Origin: Clostridia bacterium
GTDB taxonomy: Bacteria; Bacillota; Clostridia; Christensenellales; CAG-138
Direction: 5' to 3'
DNA length: 56,374 nucleotides
NCBI GenBank assembly: GCA_017438865.1
Contig: JAFRUN010000008.1
Location: 1 to 56,374 of the forward strand
Shown: one piece after another, positions 44,440 to 53,727 of the stretch
How the letters are laid out: each line of letters begins with the position of its first letter
Position numbering within the stretch: position 1 is the stretch's first letter
Notes under the pieces: model-generated
The model's database searches: none
What the model saw: the letters and a program-made list of their open reading frames with translations, nothing else
Told to the model about the DNA's origin: nothing
Translations under genes and position numbers: made by a program

Positions 44440-45330
44440 TTACATACCGAAGATCCAGAGCTTCAGAACGGCGGCGGCTTCGCGAAGGTACATACCGAAC
44501 ATATAGATCGGATACCCGTCCGAGCCCGCGACGCCGGTCGCGTGCATGCCGAGCATCGACGCCATCTTTTTTGCGCGGTAAAGGTGATACCCGCTTGAGA
44601 CGACCGCGACGTTGCTGACGTCCCCGCCGTCCGTTTTGATGACCGCCTTTGAGAACGCGAGGTTCTCCTTTGTGGATGTCGACTGATCCTCAATGAGGAT
44701 GCGTTCGGGAGCGATTCCGTGCTCTGTAAGATACCGACGCATGCACTCGGCTTCGGAGATGTCCTCGCCCGCGCCCTGTCCGCCGCTTGCCACGGCCTTC
44801 GTTTCCGGGTTTTCGTCGAGATACCGCGCCGCGCCTTCCAGCCGATGCTGCATCGTGATCGACGGTTCCTCGCCGTAGACCGCCGCGCCGAGCACGATGA
44901 TGTAGTCCGCGCCGGAATCCGGCTTGTCGACCGTCGCTTTGACGATCGGGATCTCGATCACAAGCAGTGCAGCGGCGCATAATCCGGCGATAACGGATAC
45001 GGCAATTTTCACCGGCTTTTTGCAGAACCGGAAGACAAGCAGCATCCCGATGATCGCAAGCGGGACCAGGGACGCGATCTTGTACCCTGCCTGCGGAAAG
45101 AGCCACAGGAACGCCACAAAGACTAGCTCTGCCGCGATCACGATCCACAGCATCCAATTCCGTTTCCAGACGAAGAATGCGGCAACCGCAAGAATCGCGA
45201 CGGAAAGGAATCGATACCGCGGGTGCACGCCGAACCAGATCGCCGCAGCCGTGCAGACGATCAGCAAAAGCCCCAATGCATGCCATACGGTAAAGGGACG
45301 TCTCATTTTCGTTTGATTGGTCTGTTCCAT
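44440..45330 (-). CDS. YdcF family (DUF218) membrane protein
   Basis: 296 residues. Four hydrophobic helices in 1-125, then the DUF218/YdcF domain: DYIIVLGAAVYGEEPS, VASGGQGAGEDISEAECM, EDQSTSTKENLAFSK and VVSSGYHLYRAK. The SanA/ElyC/YdcF group is linked to envelope (vancomycin barrier, undecaprenyl-phosphate) functions but the reaction is unproven. GGAGGTGATACG precedes the ATG. Confidence 0.9.
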   Translation of the reverse strand: MEQTNQTKMRRPFTVWHALGLLLIVCTAAAIWFGVHPRYRFLSVAILAVAAFFVWKRNWMLWIVIAAELVFVAFLWLFPQAGYKIASLVPLAIIGMLLVFRFCKKPVKIAVSVIAGLCAAALLVIEIPIVKATVDKPDSGADYIIVLGAAVYGEEPSITMQHRLEGAARYLDENPETKAVASGGQGAGEDISEAECMRRYLTEHGIAPERILIEDQSTSTKENLAFSKAVIKTDGGDVSNVAVVSSGYHLYRAKKMASMLGMHATGVAGSDGYPIYMFGMYLREAAAVLKLWIFGM

Positions 45331-45416
45331 CGTATCACCTCCGGTTCTGTCAGCTCTATTCTGCCATACGGATGCAACGGAATTGTATCGAAAGCTTGAA
45401 GAATCGCCGTATTTCC

Positions 45417-45444
45417 AAAAAAGACCGCACCGAAACGTGCGGTC
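45417..45444 (-). terminator. Terminator of the nfnAB operon
   Basis: Minus strand GACCGCAC-GTTTCG-GTGCGGTC followed by TTTTTT. Confidence 0.88.
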
Positions 45445-45461
45445 CTATGCTTCTGTCCTCT

Positions 45462-46871
45462 TTATTTTGCGGATAAAACCTCGTCGATGGCTTTCGCCGC
45501 AACCTTGCCTGCGCCCATTGCCGAAATGACCGTCGCCGCGCCCGTGACCGCGTCGCCGCCCGCCCAGACGTTTTCGCGCGAGGTCAGCCCGTTCTCTGTT
45601 ACGATGATCCCGCCGTGACGATTCACTTCGAGCCCTGCGGTCGTATTCTTAATGAGAGGGTTCGGGCTGGTGCCGATCGCGATGATCACCGTATCAACGT
45701 CGAGCGTAAACTCGCTTCCGGGGATCGGAACGGGACGGCGTCTGCCCTTCGCGTCGGGCTCGCCGAGCTCCATTTTAATGCAGCGCATGCCGGTGACAAA
45801 GCCGTTTTTCGGATCGCGCGGGTTCTCGGGATCGCTGTAGCCGAGGATCTCGACCGGGTTGTTCAGAAGGCGGAAGTCGATGCCCTCCTCCATCGCGTGC
45901 TCGACCTCTTCCTTTCGCGCCGGAAGCTCGTCCATCGAGCGGCGATAGACGATATATACATGCTCCGCGCCGAGCCGAAGCGCCGTGCGCGCCGCGTCCA
46001 TCGCCACGTTGCCTCCGCCGACCACCGCGACCTTGCCGCCCTTCATGATCGGGGTGACCGGATCGTCGAGATACGCCTTCATCAGGTTCGAGCGCGTCAG
46101 AAACTCGTTCGCGGAATACACGCCCTTCAGGGATTCGCCGGGGATGTTCATAAAGTTCGGCAGCCCCGCGCCGGAGCCGATGAACACGGCTTCGTAACCC
46201 GTGTCGAACAGCTCGTCGATCGTCAGCGTCTTGCCGATGACGACGTTCGTCTGAATATCCACGCCGAGGTCTTTGAGCGTCTCGACCTCCTTTGCGACGA
46301 TCGCTTTCGGAAGACGGAACTCCGGAATGCCGTAGACGAGCACGCCGCCCGCGGTGTGCAGCGCCTCGAAGACGGAGACCTTGTAGCCCTTCTTTGCAAG
46401 ATCGCCCGCGCAGGTGAGGCCGCTCGGACCGGAACCCACGATCGCGACCTTATGTCCGTTCCCTTCGGGTGCGACCGCCTTTTCCGTCGCGTTGGCGTTG
46501 TGCCGGTCGGCGACGAAGCGTTCCAACCTGCCGATGCCGACCGGTTCAAACTTCACGCCCATCGTGCACTTGCTTTCGCACTGCGTTTCCTGCGGACAGA
46601 CACGGCCGCAGACGGCGGGCAGCGACGAGGTTTCGTTGATGATCCGATACGCGCCCTCGAAATCGCCCGCCTTGATCTGCATGATGAAATCGGGAATGTT
46701 GACGTTGACGGGGCAGCCATTGACGCACGGACGGTTTTTGCAGTTTAAGCAGCGCTTCGCCTCTTCGAGCGCGATCTCAACGGTATAACCCAGCGCGACC
46801 TCGCTGAAATTATGCGCTCTGACTTCCGGCGCCTGCGTCGGCATTTCGTGTTTTTTCGGATTCAGTGCCAT
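45462..46871 (-). CDS. nfnB: NfnB-like / glutamate synthase small-subunit-type oxidoreductase
   Basis: 469 residues. N-terminal double [4Fe-4S] domain (CLNCKNRPCVNGCPV, CGRVCPQETQCESKC), FAD-binding GSGPSGLTCAGDLAKKGY (about 150-167), NAD(P)-binding VVGGGNVAMDAARTALRLGA and a C-terminal AGGDAVTGAATVISAMGAGK. On its own it would be called GltD/GltA-type; its fusion-like pairing with the ferredoxin-NADP reductase subunit upstream identifies it as NfnB, the large subunit of electron-bifurcating NADH-dependent ferredoxin:NADP oxidoreductase. The nfnA stop overlaps its start by one base. Confidence 0.92.
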   Translation of the reverse strand: MALNPKKHEMPTQAPEVRAHNFSEVALGYTVEIALEEAKRCLNCKNRPCVNGCPVNVNIPDFIMQIKAGDFEGAYRIINETSSLPAVCGRVCPQETQCESKCTMGVKFEPVGIGRLERFVADRHNANATEKAVAPEGNGHKVAIVGSGPSGLTCAGDLAKKGYKVSVFEALHTAGGVLVYGIPEFRLPKAIVAKEVETLKDLGVDIQTNVVIGKTLTIDELFDTGYEAVFIGSGAGLPNFMNIPGESLKGVYSANEFLTRSNLMKAYLDDPVTPIMKGGKVAVVGGGNVAMDAARTALRLGAEHVYIVYRRSMDELPARKEEVEHAMEEGIDFRLLNNPVEILGYSDPENPRDPKNGFVTGMRCIKMELGEPDAKGRRRPVPIPGSEFTLDVDTVIIAIGTSPNPLIKNTTAGLEVNRHGGIIVTENGLTSRENVWAGGDAVTGAATVISAMGAGKVAAKAIDEVLSAK

Positions 46872-47725
46872 TACGCGTTCGCTCCTTTCAGCAGATTGCA
46901 GGTTGCTTCGTGCGCATGCCGTTCAAAATCGAAGTACATCCGCCCGCGGCTCATTGCTTCGTCAAAATCGACCTCGTAGCCGTTGAAGTCCGGTCCGTCG
47001 ACGCAGGCGAACTTCGTGACGCGTTTGCCGTCCTCAACGAGCGTCAGGCGGCAGCCGCCGCACATGCCCGTGCCGTCGATCATGATCGGGTTCATGGACA
47101 CCGTGACCGGCACGCCGAACGGCTTTGCGGTCAGCGTCACGAATTTCATCATGATCAAAGGACCGATCGTGATGATCAGATCGAACGTTTCGCCCGCTTC
47201 CAGCATTTCTTTCAAGGGAACGGTGACGTTGCCGTGCCGCGCATAGCTTCCGTCGTCGGTCATGACGATGAGCTTGTCCGAGCAGGCGCGGAACTCGTCC
47301 TCAAGGATCAGCAGGTCCCTGCTGCGAAAGCCGATGATCGAGGTCACTTCGGCGCCCTTTTCGTGGAACGCCTGCGCCACCGGCATGGCGATCGCACAGC
47401 CCACGCCGCCGCCCACGATACAGACCTTTTTGATGCCTTCCGTGTGCGTCGGAACACCCAGCGGTCCCACGAAATCCTGAATGTACTCGCCCTCGTTCTT
47501 GTGATTCAAAAGCTCCGTCGTCGCGCCGACGATCTGGAAGATGATCTTGACCGTGCCGCGCGCCTTGTCGACGCCCGCGACGGTCAGCGGGATGCGCTCG
47601 CCTTCGTCGTTGACGCGCAGGATGATGAACTGCCCGGGCAGCGCCTTGTTCGCCACCAGCGGCGCTTCGATCTCCATCTGTGTGACGGTCGGGTTCAGGT
47701 TTTTCTTGCTTGCGATCCGGTACAT
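46871..47725 (-). CDS. nfnA: NfnA-like ferredoxin-NADP reductase subunit
   Basis: 284 residues from the ATG at 47725 with GGGAGGAAC upstream; the long frame to 47941 crosses its promoter. FAD domain (LPGQFIILRV, RIPLTVAG), NAD-binding VCIVGGGVGCAIAMPVAQA, and C-terminal [2Fe-2S] Cys cluster MCGGCRLT...FACVDGPDFNG. With NfnB it couples NADH and reduced ferredoxin to NADPH formation, a common clostridial redox valve. Confidence 0.93.
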   Translation of the reverse strand: MYRIASKKNLNPTVTQMEIEAPLVANKALPGQFIILRVNDEGERIPLTVAGVDKARGTVKIIFQIVGATTELLNHKNEGEYIQDFVGPLGVPTHTEGIKKVCIVGGGVGCAIAMPVAQAFHEKGAEVTSIIGFRSRDLLILEDEFRACSDKLIVMTDDGSYARHGNVTVPLKEMLEAGETFDLIITIGPLIMMKFVTLTAKPFGVPVTVSMNPIMIDGTGMCGGCRLTLVEDGKRVTKFACVDGPDFNGYEVDFDEAMSRGRMYFDFERHAHEATCNLLKGANA

Positions 47726-47756
47726 AAACCGTTCCTCCCGTTTTGTTGATGTTTTC

Positions 47757-47785
47757 ATTGTATACGAAAGCAGGGCTTTTTTCAA
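47757..47785 (-). promoter_or_regulatory. Sigma-A promoter of nfnAB
   Basis: Minus strand TTGAAA (47780-47785), a 17-base spacer and TACAAT (47757-47762), about 30 bases before the nfnA ATG. Confidence 0.7.
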
Positions 47786-47916
47786 GCCCCGCCATATACT
47801 GACGCCACAGTTTTTCATCAGCCCAGCTTCTCCGGAATCCCGAGAAGAATGATGCGTGTCCCGCGAGCAAGAGGTTTCAATCTGAATTTCCGATTTCTCA
47901 TCTGAAATGGATCGCT

Positions 47917-47945
47917 GTATGAGATTCGTTCGATCGGGCATACTC
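47917..47945 (+). promoter_or_regulatory. Possible forespore sigma-G promoter of spoVAD-spoVAE
   Basis: GTATG (47917-47921), 17 bases, CATACTC (47939-47945); one mismatch to the sigma-G pattern GHATR-N17/18-CATNHTA. An AAGGAGG follows at 47951-47957. Confidence 0.5.
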
Positions 47946-47964
47946 GAAAAAAAGGAGGAATTGT

Positions 47965-48993
47965 ATGAGAAAACGAATCGGTGAACGGACGCTCTTGTTC
48001 CGCAGCGAGCCGCGCGTCAGAAGCGCCGCGGCGATCGCCGCAAAGAACGAGGGCGAAGGCGCATTTTCCGGCATGTTCGATACGGTGCTCGAGGACGACA
48101 AGTTCGGCGAGGACAGCTTTGAAAAGGCGGAGTGCAGGATGTTCCGGACGGCGGCGCTGCTGGCTTGTCAGAAGGCGGGACTGGAGCTTTCCGACATCCA
48201 CGCCATGCTTGCAGGCGACCTTCTGAACCAGCTCATCACGGCAAACTATGCCGCGCGCGATCTCGGCATTCCCTTTCTCGGTCTGTACGGCGCATGCTCA
48301 ACGATGGCGGAATCGCTGCTGCTCGGCGGCGTGCTCTCCGACGGCGGCTACTGCTCGCCGGTCCTGTGCTGCGCGAGCAGCCATTTTTCGACGGCGGAAC
48401 GGCAATACCGCTATCCGCTTGAGATGGGCACTACCGCGCCGCCGACCGCGCAGCGCACCGTGACCGGTGCGGGCGCGCTGCTTCTGTCCACGCAGGACGT
48501 GCCGCTTCCGGTCTTTTCGCACGTTGCGCTGACCGCTGCCACGATCGGACGCGTGGTCGATCTCGGCATTACCGACATGAACAACATGGGCGCGGCGATG
48601 GCGCCCGCCTGCTGCGATACGATCCTGGCGCATCTGAGCGACACCGGCAGCGATATCTCGGATTACGATCTTGTCGTTTCGGGCGATCTCGGCACGTTCG
48701 GCAGCGAAATGCTGCTCGATCTCGCCAAAAAATACGGCCTCGATCTCATCGGACGATATCTCGACTGCGGCGCGAGCATCTATCTTCCGGAGCAGGGTTT
48801 TTCCTGCGGCGGCAGCGGTGCTGGCTGCTCGGCGGTCGTTCTTGCCGCAGAGCTTCTCAACCGCATCGAACGCGGCGACGTGAACCGGATGCTGTTTCTC
48901 GCGACCGGCGCGCTGATGAGCCCGACCTCCGGCATGCAGGGCGAAAGCATCCCGGGCATCGCGCACGCCGTCGTGCTGGAACGGAGGGACTGA
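47965..48993 (+). CDS. spoVAD: Stage V sporulation protein AD
   Basis: 342 residues, thiolase-like fold. LGLYGACSTMAESLLLGG (about 111-128), CASSHFSTAERQYRYPLEMGTTAPPTAQRTVTGAGA and a C-terminal GGSGAGCSAVVLA are typical of SpoVAD, which binds dipicolinic acid on the spore inner membrane. AAAGGAGGAATTGT precedes the ATG. Co-transcribed with spoVAE, whose start overlaps its stop by one base. Confidence 0.95.
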   Translation: MRKRIGERTLLFRSEPRVRSAAAIAAKNEGEGAFSGMFDTVLEDDKFGEDSFEKAECRMFRTAALLACQKAGLELSDIHAMLAGDLLNQLITANYAARDLGIPFLGLYGACSTMAESLLLGGVLSDGGYCSPVLCCASSHFSTAERQYRYPLEMGTTAPPTAQRTVTGAGALLLSTQDVPLPVFSHVALTAATIGRVVDLGITDMNNMGAAMAPACCDTILAHLSDTGSDISDYDLVVSGDLGTFGSEMLLDLAKKYGLDLIGRYLDCGASIYLPEQGFSCGGSGAGCSAVVLAAELLNRIERGDVNRMLFLATGALMSPTSGMQGESIPGIAHAVVLERRD

Positions 48994-49346
48994 TGCAGTA
49001 TCTTTGGGCGTTTCTTGTCGGCGGCGCGATCTGCGTGATCGGTCAGCTGCTGCTGTCCTTCACGCGGCTGACCAGCGCGCGCATCCTCGTTCTGTTCGTC
49101 GTAACGGGCGTCGTCCTCGGCGGGATCGGCGTCTATCAGCCGCTTATCGACTTTGCGGGCGCCGGCGCAAGCGTGCCGCTTTTCGGCTTCGGCAACGCGC
49201 TTGCCAAGGGCGCGATCGAAGGCGCGAAGGAACATGGCGTTTTAGGCGCGTTTTCCGGCGGGATCTCCGCAACCGCCGCTGGTATTTCCGCGGCAATTCT
49301 CTTCGGTTGGCTCGCCGCGCTGCTTTTCCGCCCGAAGACCAAATAA
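48993..49346 (+). CDS. spoVAE: Stage V sporulation protein AE (SpoVAEb)
   Basis: 117 residues, three or four helices; LWAFLVGGAICVIGQLLL and PLFGFGNALAKGAIEGAKEHGVLG-type motifs of SpoVAEb, paralogous to SpoVAC. Part of the dipicolinate channel. No spoVAC directly upstream; that gene is at 36864. Confidence 0.93.
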   Translation: MQYLWAFLVGGAICVIGQLLLSFTRLTSARILVLFVVTGVVLGGIGVYQPLIDFAGAGASVPLFGFGNALAKGAIEGAKEHGVLGAFSGGISATAAGISAAILFGWLAALLFRPKTK

Positions 49347-49378
49347 ACCCCGTCGCCGGGGAGCGCTTTCTGCATATT

Positions 49379-50059
49379 TTATCTCTGTGCTCTTCTCGCC
49401 TTTGCTCTTGCGTAGAGGTACAGAAACAGCGCCATCAGGATCTCGCCGAACATACTGATAAAGAAGATCAGATCGGTGTTGCCGGTCGCGGGTCCCAGCG
49501 CCGAGAACGCGAACATGAAGAAGCCGGACAGGAACAGATGCGGCGTCTTCTCCTTGATCCAGACGATCACGCCCGCGATCATCATCGGAATCACCGTGCC
49601 GAACGACAGCACGCGGCTGATCGCCTCCGCCCATTTCGGCGTTCCTTCGCCCGCTTTCATGCGCGTGACGTTTGCGATCGTCTCGGGAACGAGCACGGTT
49701 TTAACCGCCTGCAGCACGCCCGCGACCATCAGCGCCAGCGTAAACGTCCAGACGAAGAACATCAGCGGTTTGCGAAAGTTCAGCGCGTAACCGCAGATCG
49801 GAAACAGCAGTGGGATCAGAAGCCCGTGTGCGATGAACCGGACCGGGCTGACAGACGCAAGCGCTTCCGGCGTCAGGATGGAGCCGAGACCGATGATCGC
49901 CGCGTCAAGGATCAGTCCCAGCGTCAGAATGCCGGACCAGCGTGCAACCTTTGACTTTTTCCGTGCGGACAAGCTGAACAGCAACGCCGCGATCACAACT
50001 TCGCCCGCAACGATCCCCCAGATCGCATACGGACAGATCATCATCAGAAATTCTCTCAT
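49379..50059 (-). CDS. Hypothetical membrane protein
   Basis: 226 residues from the ATG at 50059 (GGGAGGG eight bases upstream), seven hydrophobic helices with conserved-looking GNTDLIFFISMFGEILMALF at the C-terminus. I do not recognise the family. It lies 54 bases after the flavin-reductase-like gene on the same strand, so the two may be co-transcribed. Confidence 0.65.
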   Translation of the reverse strand: MREFLMMICPYAIWGIVAGEVVIAALLFSLSARKKSKVARWSGILTLGLILDAAIIGLGSILTPEALASVSPVRFIAHGLLIPLLFPICGYALNFRKPLMFFVWTFTLALMVAGVLQAVKTVLVPETIANVTRMKAGEGTPKWAEAISRVLSFGTVIPMMIAGVIVWIKEKTPHLFLSGFFMFAFSALGPATGNTDLIFFISMFGEILMALFLYLYARAKARRAQR

Positions 50060-50113
50060 ATTTGCCCTCCCTGTGCCGAACCGCACGTTTTGCGTTGTTC
50101 GGCGCCTTTCTCC

Positions 50114-51040
50114 TTATTTCCTGCTCTTTTCCTTTGCGCGCTTGTCGTTGATGATCTTCATGTGCTCCGCGGTGATCAGCTCAACGTTGTTCTCCTTCGC
50201 CCAGTCGACGCAGCCGCGCAGCACGAGCGGCAGAAATACGCGCGGTACGTTCAGGATCGTTTCGAGCGCGTCGTCGGTGAATTTCACCTTGTCGTCGGCG
50301 CGGTCGGCGGCGTAGCGCACCGATTCCAGCGACTGCTTGCGGATCGCGAGCAGCTCCGAGCGCATTCTTGCCTTTCTGTGGAACCAGAAGTTCTTGGAAT
50401 CACGATAGCCGTAATCGACCGGCAGCGGCGGGAAATCCTTTGCCCTTACGCCGTTGATGATCGCATCGCTGTAACGCTTTTTCATCAGGATCTTATCGAC
50501 GCGCAGAATAAAATGCGCGCCGAACTTCGACGTGATGCCGTTGAAATCGTGATACGGCGGTTCGTAACCGGAAAGCTCTCCCGGCTGATCGTTCGCGGCG
50601 CCGTCGAGCTCGCGCATCCATGTGCACTCGATCGCCTGGATTGCGTCGGTCAAAACCATCGGACGCCGTTCGCCGGTTTCCTCCTCGATCATGCTCTTTT
50701 CCAGACGGAAATTGCACTTCGGCATCTTGTCGGAGGGCTTGTCGCCGGGCCAGCTGAGCTTGACCGCCTCCTTGAAACTCTTCGGATTGTCGTCGATAAA
50801 GTTCAAAGCGCACCTGCCGTTGCGAAAGATGTTCTGCGCCGTGTTCGACGAGTTGCGGCAGCACAGCAGCATGGCGTAGTAATCCTTGCCCGCCACATAG
50901 TACGGCTGCACCAGCGAATACGGTCCCAGCGTCGTGCTGCCGTCCTCGCACAGCGTGCTGATGATGACGGTCGGCATCGGAAAATACAGCGACGTCTGGT
51001 AAAAGTTGTCCACGATACGCAGATTTTCAAAGCTGCTCAT
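50114..51040 (-). CDS. Flavin-reductase-like protein with C-terminal PCP-reductase-like helical domain
   Basis: 308 residues. Residues about 1-200 fit the flavin reductase-like FMN-binding fold (YFPMPTVIISTLCEDGSTTLGPYSLVQP; SNTAQNIFRNGRCALNFI). Residues about 250-300 (VKFTDDALETILNVPRVFLPLVLRGCVDWAKENN) resemble the small helical domain of light-independent protochlorophyllide reductase-type proteins. No chlorophyll genes are here, so a redox-sensing or flavin-transfer role is more likely. Solitary promoter not identified. Confidence 0.7.
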   Translation of the reverse strand: MSSFENLRIVDNFYQTSLYFPMPTVIISTLCEDGSTTLGPYSLVQPYYVAGKDYYAMLLCCRNSSNTAQNIFRNGRCALNFIDDNPKSFKEAVKLSWPGDKPSDKMPKCNFRLEKSMIEEETGERRPMVLTDAIQAIECTWMRELDGAANDQPGELSGYEPPYHDFNGITSKFGAHFILRVDKILMKKRYSDAIINGVRAKDFPPLPVDYGYRDSKNFWFHRKARMRSELLAIRKQSLESVRYAADRADDKVKFTDDALETILNVPRVFLPLVLRGCVDWAKENNVELITAEHMKIINDKRAKEKSRK

Positions 51041-51073
51041 TTTTCAATCTCCTCACTTTCGATTTTTCGATCT

Positions 51074-51844
51074 TCAATCGGCGTTTGCGCCGGAGGCGGC
51101 GCCGTTGTTCAGCCAGTCAAGTATTGCCTTTGCCGTGATGCGGATCTGCTCCTCGTTTGTGATCGAGGGCTGCCCGTCGCCGTCCTGTGTGCCGTACATG
51201 CCGAAATACGCATGGCAGCCGCCGTCGATGACGGTTTCCGTCACATCGGCCGGAAGCAGGTTTTTCGCCTGCTCGTATGCCTCGCGGTTCAATACGCCGT
51301 CTTCGCTGCCGTAAACCGACAGCACGCGAAGGGGTTCTTCCGTAAGGTCCTTATCCGAAAAGGAAGCGAGCAGGATCATCCCCTCATAAACGCCCGGATG
51401 CGCCTTGAGTTCGATCGAGGCGACCGCGCCGCCCAGCGAGTGCCCGCCGATATACCAGTGCGCAATGTCCGGAAACGCCTCACGCACGCCGTCTGCGGCA
51501 TGGGTATCGAAAACCGCCAGCCGGAACGGCATTCTGCACAGCACGCACAGGACGCCGTTCGACGAAACGGCGCGCATCAGCGGCACATACGCCTCCTGAT
51601 CGACCTTGCCGCCCGGATAGAAGATCAGCCCGGTCTTCGCGCCGCCCGGATCAAAGACCATATCCCCGCCGATCGTCCGTTCCTTCACGGCACGATCCGC
51701 GGAAAACGCCGCGATCGCGTCGTCGGCGGCGTGATAATAGCTTTCCAGATACATGAGGCCTGCCGACAAAAGCAGCGCAAAAACCGCGACCGGGATCACG
51801 ATCCGAAGGAGTCTTTTCTTCTTTTGTGCGCCGTTTTTCTTCAT
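51074..51844 (-). CDS. Membrane-anchored alpha/beta hydrolase
   Basis: 256 residues. N-terminal membrane helix (about 12-32) preceded by KKKRLLR, so the enzyme lies outside. Nucleophile elbow GGHSLGGA (Ser in GHSLG), oxyanion-side FYPGGKVD, catalytic Asp probably in VYGSEDGVL and His in DGGCHAYFG. Fits the dienelactone hydrolase-like group of alpha/beta hydrolases; the substrate is unknown. Confidence 0.85.
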   Translation of the reverse strand: MKKNGAQKKKRLLRIVIPVAVFALLLSAGLMYLESYYHAADDAIAAFSADRAVKERTIGGDMVFDPGGAKTGLIFYPGGKVDQEAYVPLMRAVSSNGVLCVLCRMPFRLAVFDTHAADGVREAFPDIAHWYIGGHSLGGAVASIELKAHPGVYEGMILLASFSDKDLTEEPLRVLSVYGSEDGVLNREAYEQAKNLLPADVTETVIDGGCHAYFGMYGTQDGDGQPSITNEEQIRITAKAILDWLNNGAASGANAD

Positions 51845-51916
51845 GCATCCTCCGCGGCAAATATATGAATCATTGTATGCCCGGGGCCCGAAAAAGTCAA
51901 TCGCGCACCGTGTCGG

Positions 51917-51941
51917 AAAAACGCCCCGGACGGAGCGTTTA
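51917..51941 (-). terminator. Terminator overlapping the stop of the P-loop gene
   Basis: Minus strand ACGCTCC-GTCC-GGGGCGT then TTTTT; the 5' arm begins at the stop codon. Confidence 0.65.
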
Positions 51942-52424
51942 TTGTTCGGTCAGCCATTGATTCGCCTCGTCCCGGGTGCGGAAGATCAGAATTTCCCTGT
52001 CCGCGTACCGGCGGAACAACTCGGAAAGCACCGGATTGTTTCGTTCCTTATAGGTCTTTACGATCGCAACGAGCTCCGGATCGAGCGTTTGTTCCGTCCA
52101 GGGGATATCCGGCCGCGTCTTACCGACGCGCTCGGCGATGCCCTGCATACAGACGTCCGTATCATAATCGAGCAGGATCACCGTGTCACAGGCGCAGATG
52201 CGCGGTTCAAACGTGCGGCTGTAGCTGCCGTCGATGATCCATTCGTCCGTTTTCAGGATCGCCTCGTGCGCCGCATCGAATTCCTCGTGCGTGATGTGCG
52301 TGCGATCGGGCTTCCACCAGATGTTGTCCAGCGAAAAAAGCGGCAGCCCCGTTTTTTTCTGCAATTTTCTGGCAAACGTGCTCTTCCCGCTGCCCGGCGA
52401 GCCGATGATCGCAATGCGTTTCAT
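51939..52424 (-). CDS. P-loop adenylate kinase-like protein (topology modulator FlaR-like)
   Basis: 161 residues from the ATG at 52424. Walker A GSPGSGKST (8-16), SLDNIWWKPD, an EWIIDGSYSR strand and a C-terminal helix after FRRYADREILIFRT; this matches the small P-loop group often annotated DNA topology modulation protein. Likely a nucleotide or small-molecule kinase. Starts 14 bases after the stop of the CNNM-type gene. Confidence 0.8.
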   Translation of the reverse strand: MKRIAIIGSPGSGKSTFARKLQKKTGLPLFSLDNIWWKPDRTHITHEEFDAAHEAILKTDEWIIDGSYSRTFEPRICACDTVILLDYDTDVCMQGIAERVGKTRPDIPWTEQTLDPELVAIVKTYKERNNPVLSELFRRYADREILIFRTRDEANQWLTEQ

Positions 52425-52437
52425 GCCCCGCAGGTTT

Positions 52438-53727
52438 TCACTCCTCGTCTTCATCCTCGTCTTCGTCCTCGTCGATCCAATCCGGATCCTGCTCGACCAA
52501 AAGCCGCAAAATGCGCATACGCTCTTTTTTCAGCACGGTCACGGTCAGATCCTCGAACACAAAGCTGTCATAGAGCTTCGGATAGCCGCCGAGCTGCTCG
52601 ACCGCCCACCCGCCGACGGTGGCGTTGTCGTCGTCAAGGTCCTCTTCTTCCTTGTCGAACTCGTCGAGGAAGTCCGATAGCCGCATGTCGCCGTCCACCT
52701 CGTAGCGGTTTTCGCCGACCTCCGTGAATTCCTCCTCGATCACGTCCGATTCGTCCCAGATCTCGCCGACCAGCTGTTCCAGCACGTCCTCCATGGTGAG
52801 AATGCCCATCGTGCCGCCGTATTCGTCGGTGACCACGACCATGTGGCTCTTTCTGCGGCGCATCGTGTCGAGAACGTCCGGCAGCGGCATGGTCTTGTGC
52901 ACATACACCACCGGCATCAGCAGCGATTTGATCGGAACGTCCGGGTCCTCGACCATCGCCTTATACAGATGGTTCAGGTGCAGGATGCCGACCATGTGAT
53001 CCGGCGTGCCGCGATAGACCGGGATCCGGGTAAACGGCGAGGCGAACGCGATCTTCATCTGCTGTTCGCGCGAATCGTCAAGATCGATCGCCACAAGGTC
53101 CACGCGCGGCGTGATAACCTCGTATGCCAGCACCTCGTCAAAATCAAACGCCGACTGCAGAAGGTCCGCCGTGTCCTCGTCGACGACGCCCTCGTCCTCC
53201 ACGGTGTCGAGGATCGTTTCCATATCGTCCTCGGTAACGACGTCGTCGCTTTCCTTCTCCTTCCAGATGCCGGAAAGCAGCTTCAAAAACCGTTCCAGAA
53301 GCCAGATCAGCGGAAACAGCAAAAGCCACAGCACGGAAACCGGCAGCACGACGAACTTTGCAAAGCCCTCGGCACGTTCCGCCGCAAAGATTTTCGGCAG
53401 GATCTCGCCGAATGTGATGATCAGCACGGTCATGATCGCCGTCGCGACCCACGCCCCGCTCTCGCCCATCAGCGCGATCGCCAGCGCCGCCGCGATCGAC
53501 GACGAACCGATGTTCACAAGATTGTTGCCGATCAGGATCGCAATGAGTCCGGAATCGAACCGTTCGCGGAACTTCAGCGCGAGCTTCGCAAGCCGGCTGC
53601 CCCTGTCCTCGGCGTCGTGTTTGAGCTTCGTCGGGTTCAGCTGCATAAACGCGATCTCCGCGCCGGAAAACATGGCGGAAAACACGATGCAGACGACGAT
53701 CAGAATGTATCGCAGGGTGTCACTCAT
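52438..53727 (-). CDS. CNNM/CorC-type transporter (hemolysin family), copy 2
   Basis: 429 residues. N-terminal DUF21/CNNM membrane domain (VFSAMFSGAEIAFMQLNPTKL; LIAILIGNNLVNIGSSSIAAAL), paired CBS domains (about 205-325, FTRIPVYRGTPDHMVGILHL; VVTDEYGGTMGILTMEDVLEQLVGEI) and a CorC/HlyC C-terminal domain ending in an Asp/Glu-rich tail. Probable Mg2+ or other cation efflux. Overlaps the related gene by eight bases. Confidence 0.93.
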   Translation of the reverse strand: MSDTLRYILIVVCIVFSAMFSGAEIAFMQLNPTKLKHDAEDRGSRLAKLALKFRERFDSGLIAILIGNNLVNIGSSSIAAALAIALMGESGAWVATAIMTVLIITFGEILPKIFAAERAEGFAKFVVLPVSVLWLLLFPLIWLLERFLKLLSGIWKEKESDDVVTEDDMETILDTVEDEGVVDEDTADLLQSAFDFDEVLAYEVITPRVDLVAIDLDDSREQQMKIAFASPFTRIPVYRGTPDHMVGILHLNHLYKAMVEDPDVPIKSLLMPVVYVHKTMPLPDVLDTMRRRKSHMVVVTDEYGGTMGILTMEDVLEQLVGEIWDESDVIEEEFTEVGENRYEVDGDMRLSDFLDEFDKEEEDLDDDNATVGGWAVEQLGGYPKLYDSFVFEDLTVTVLKKERMRILRLLVEQDPDWIDEDEDEDEDEE

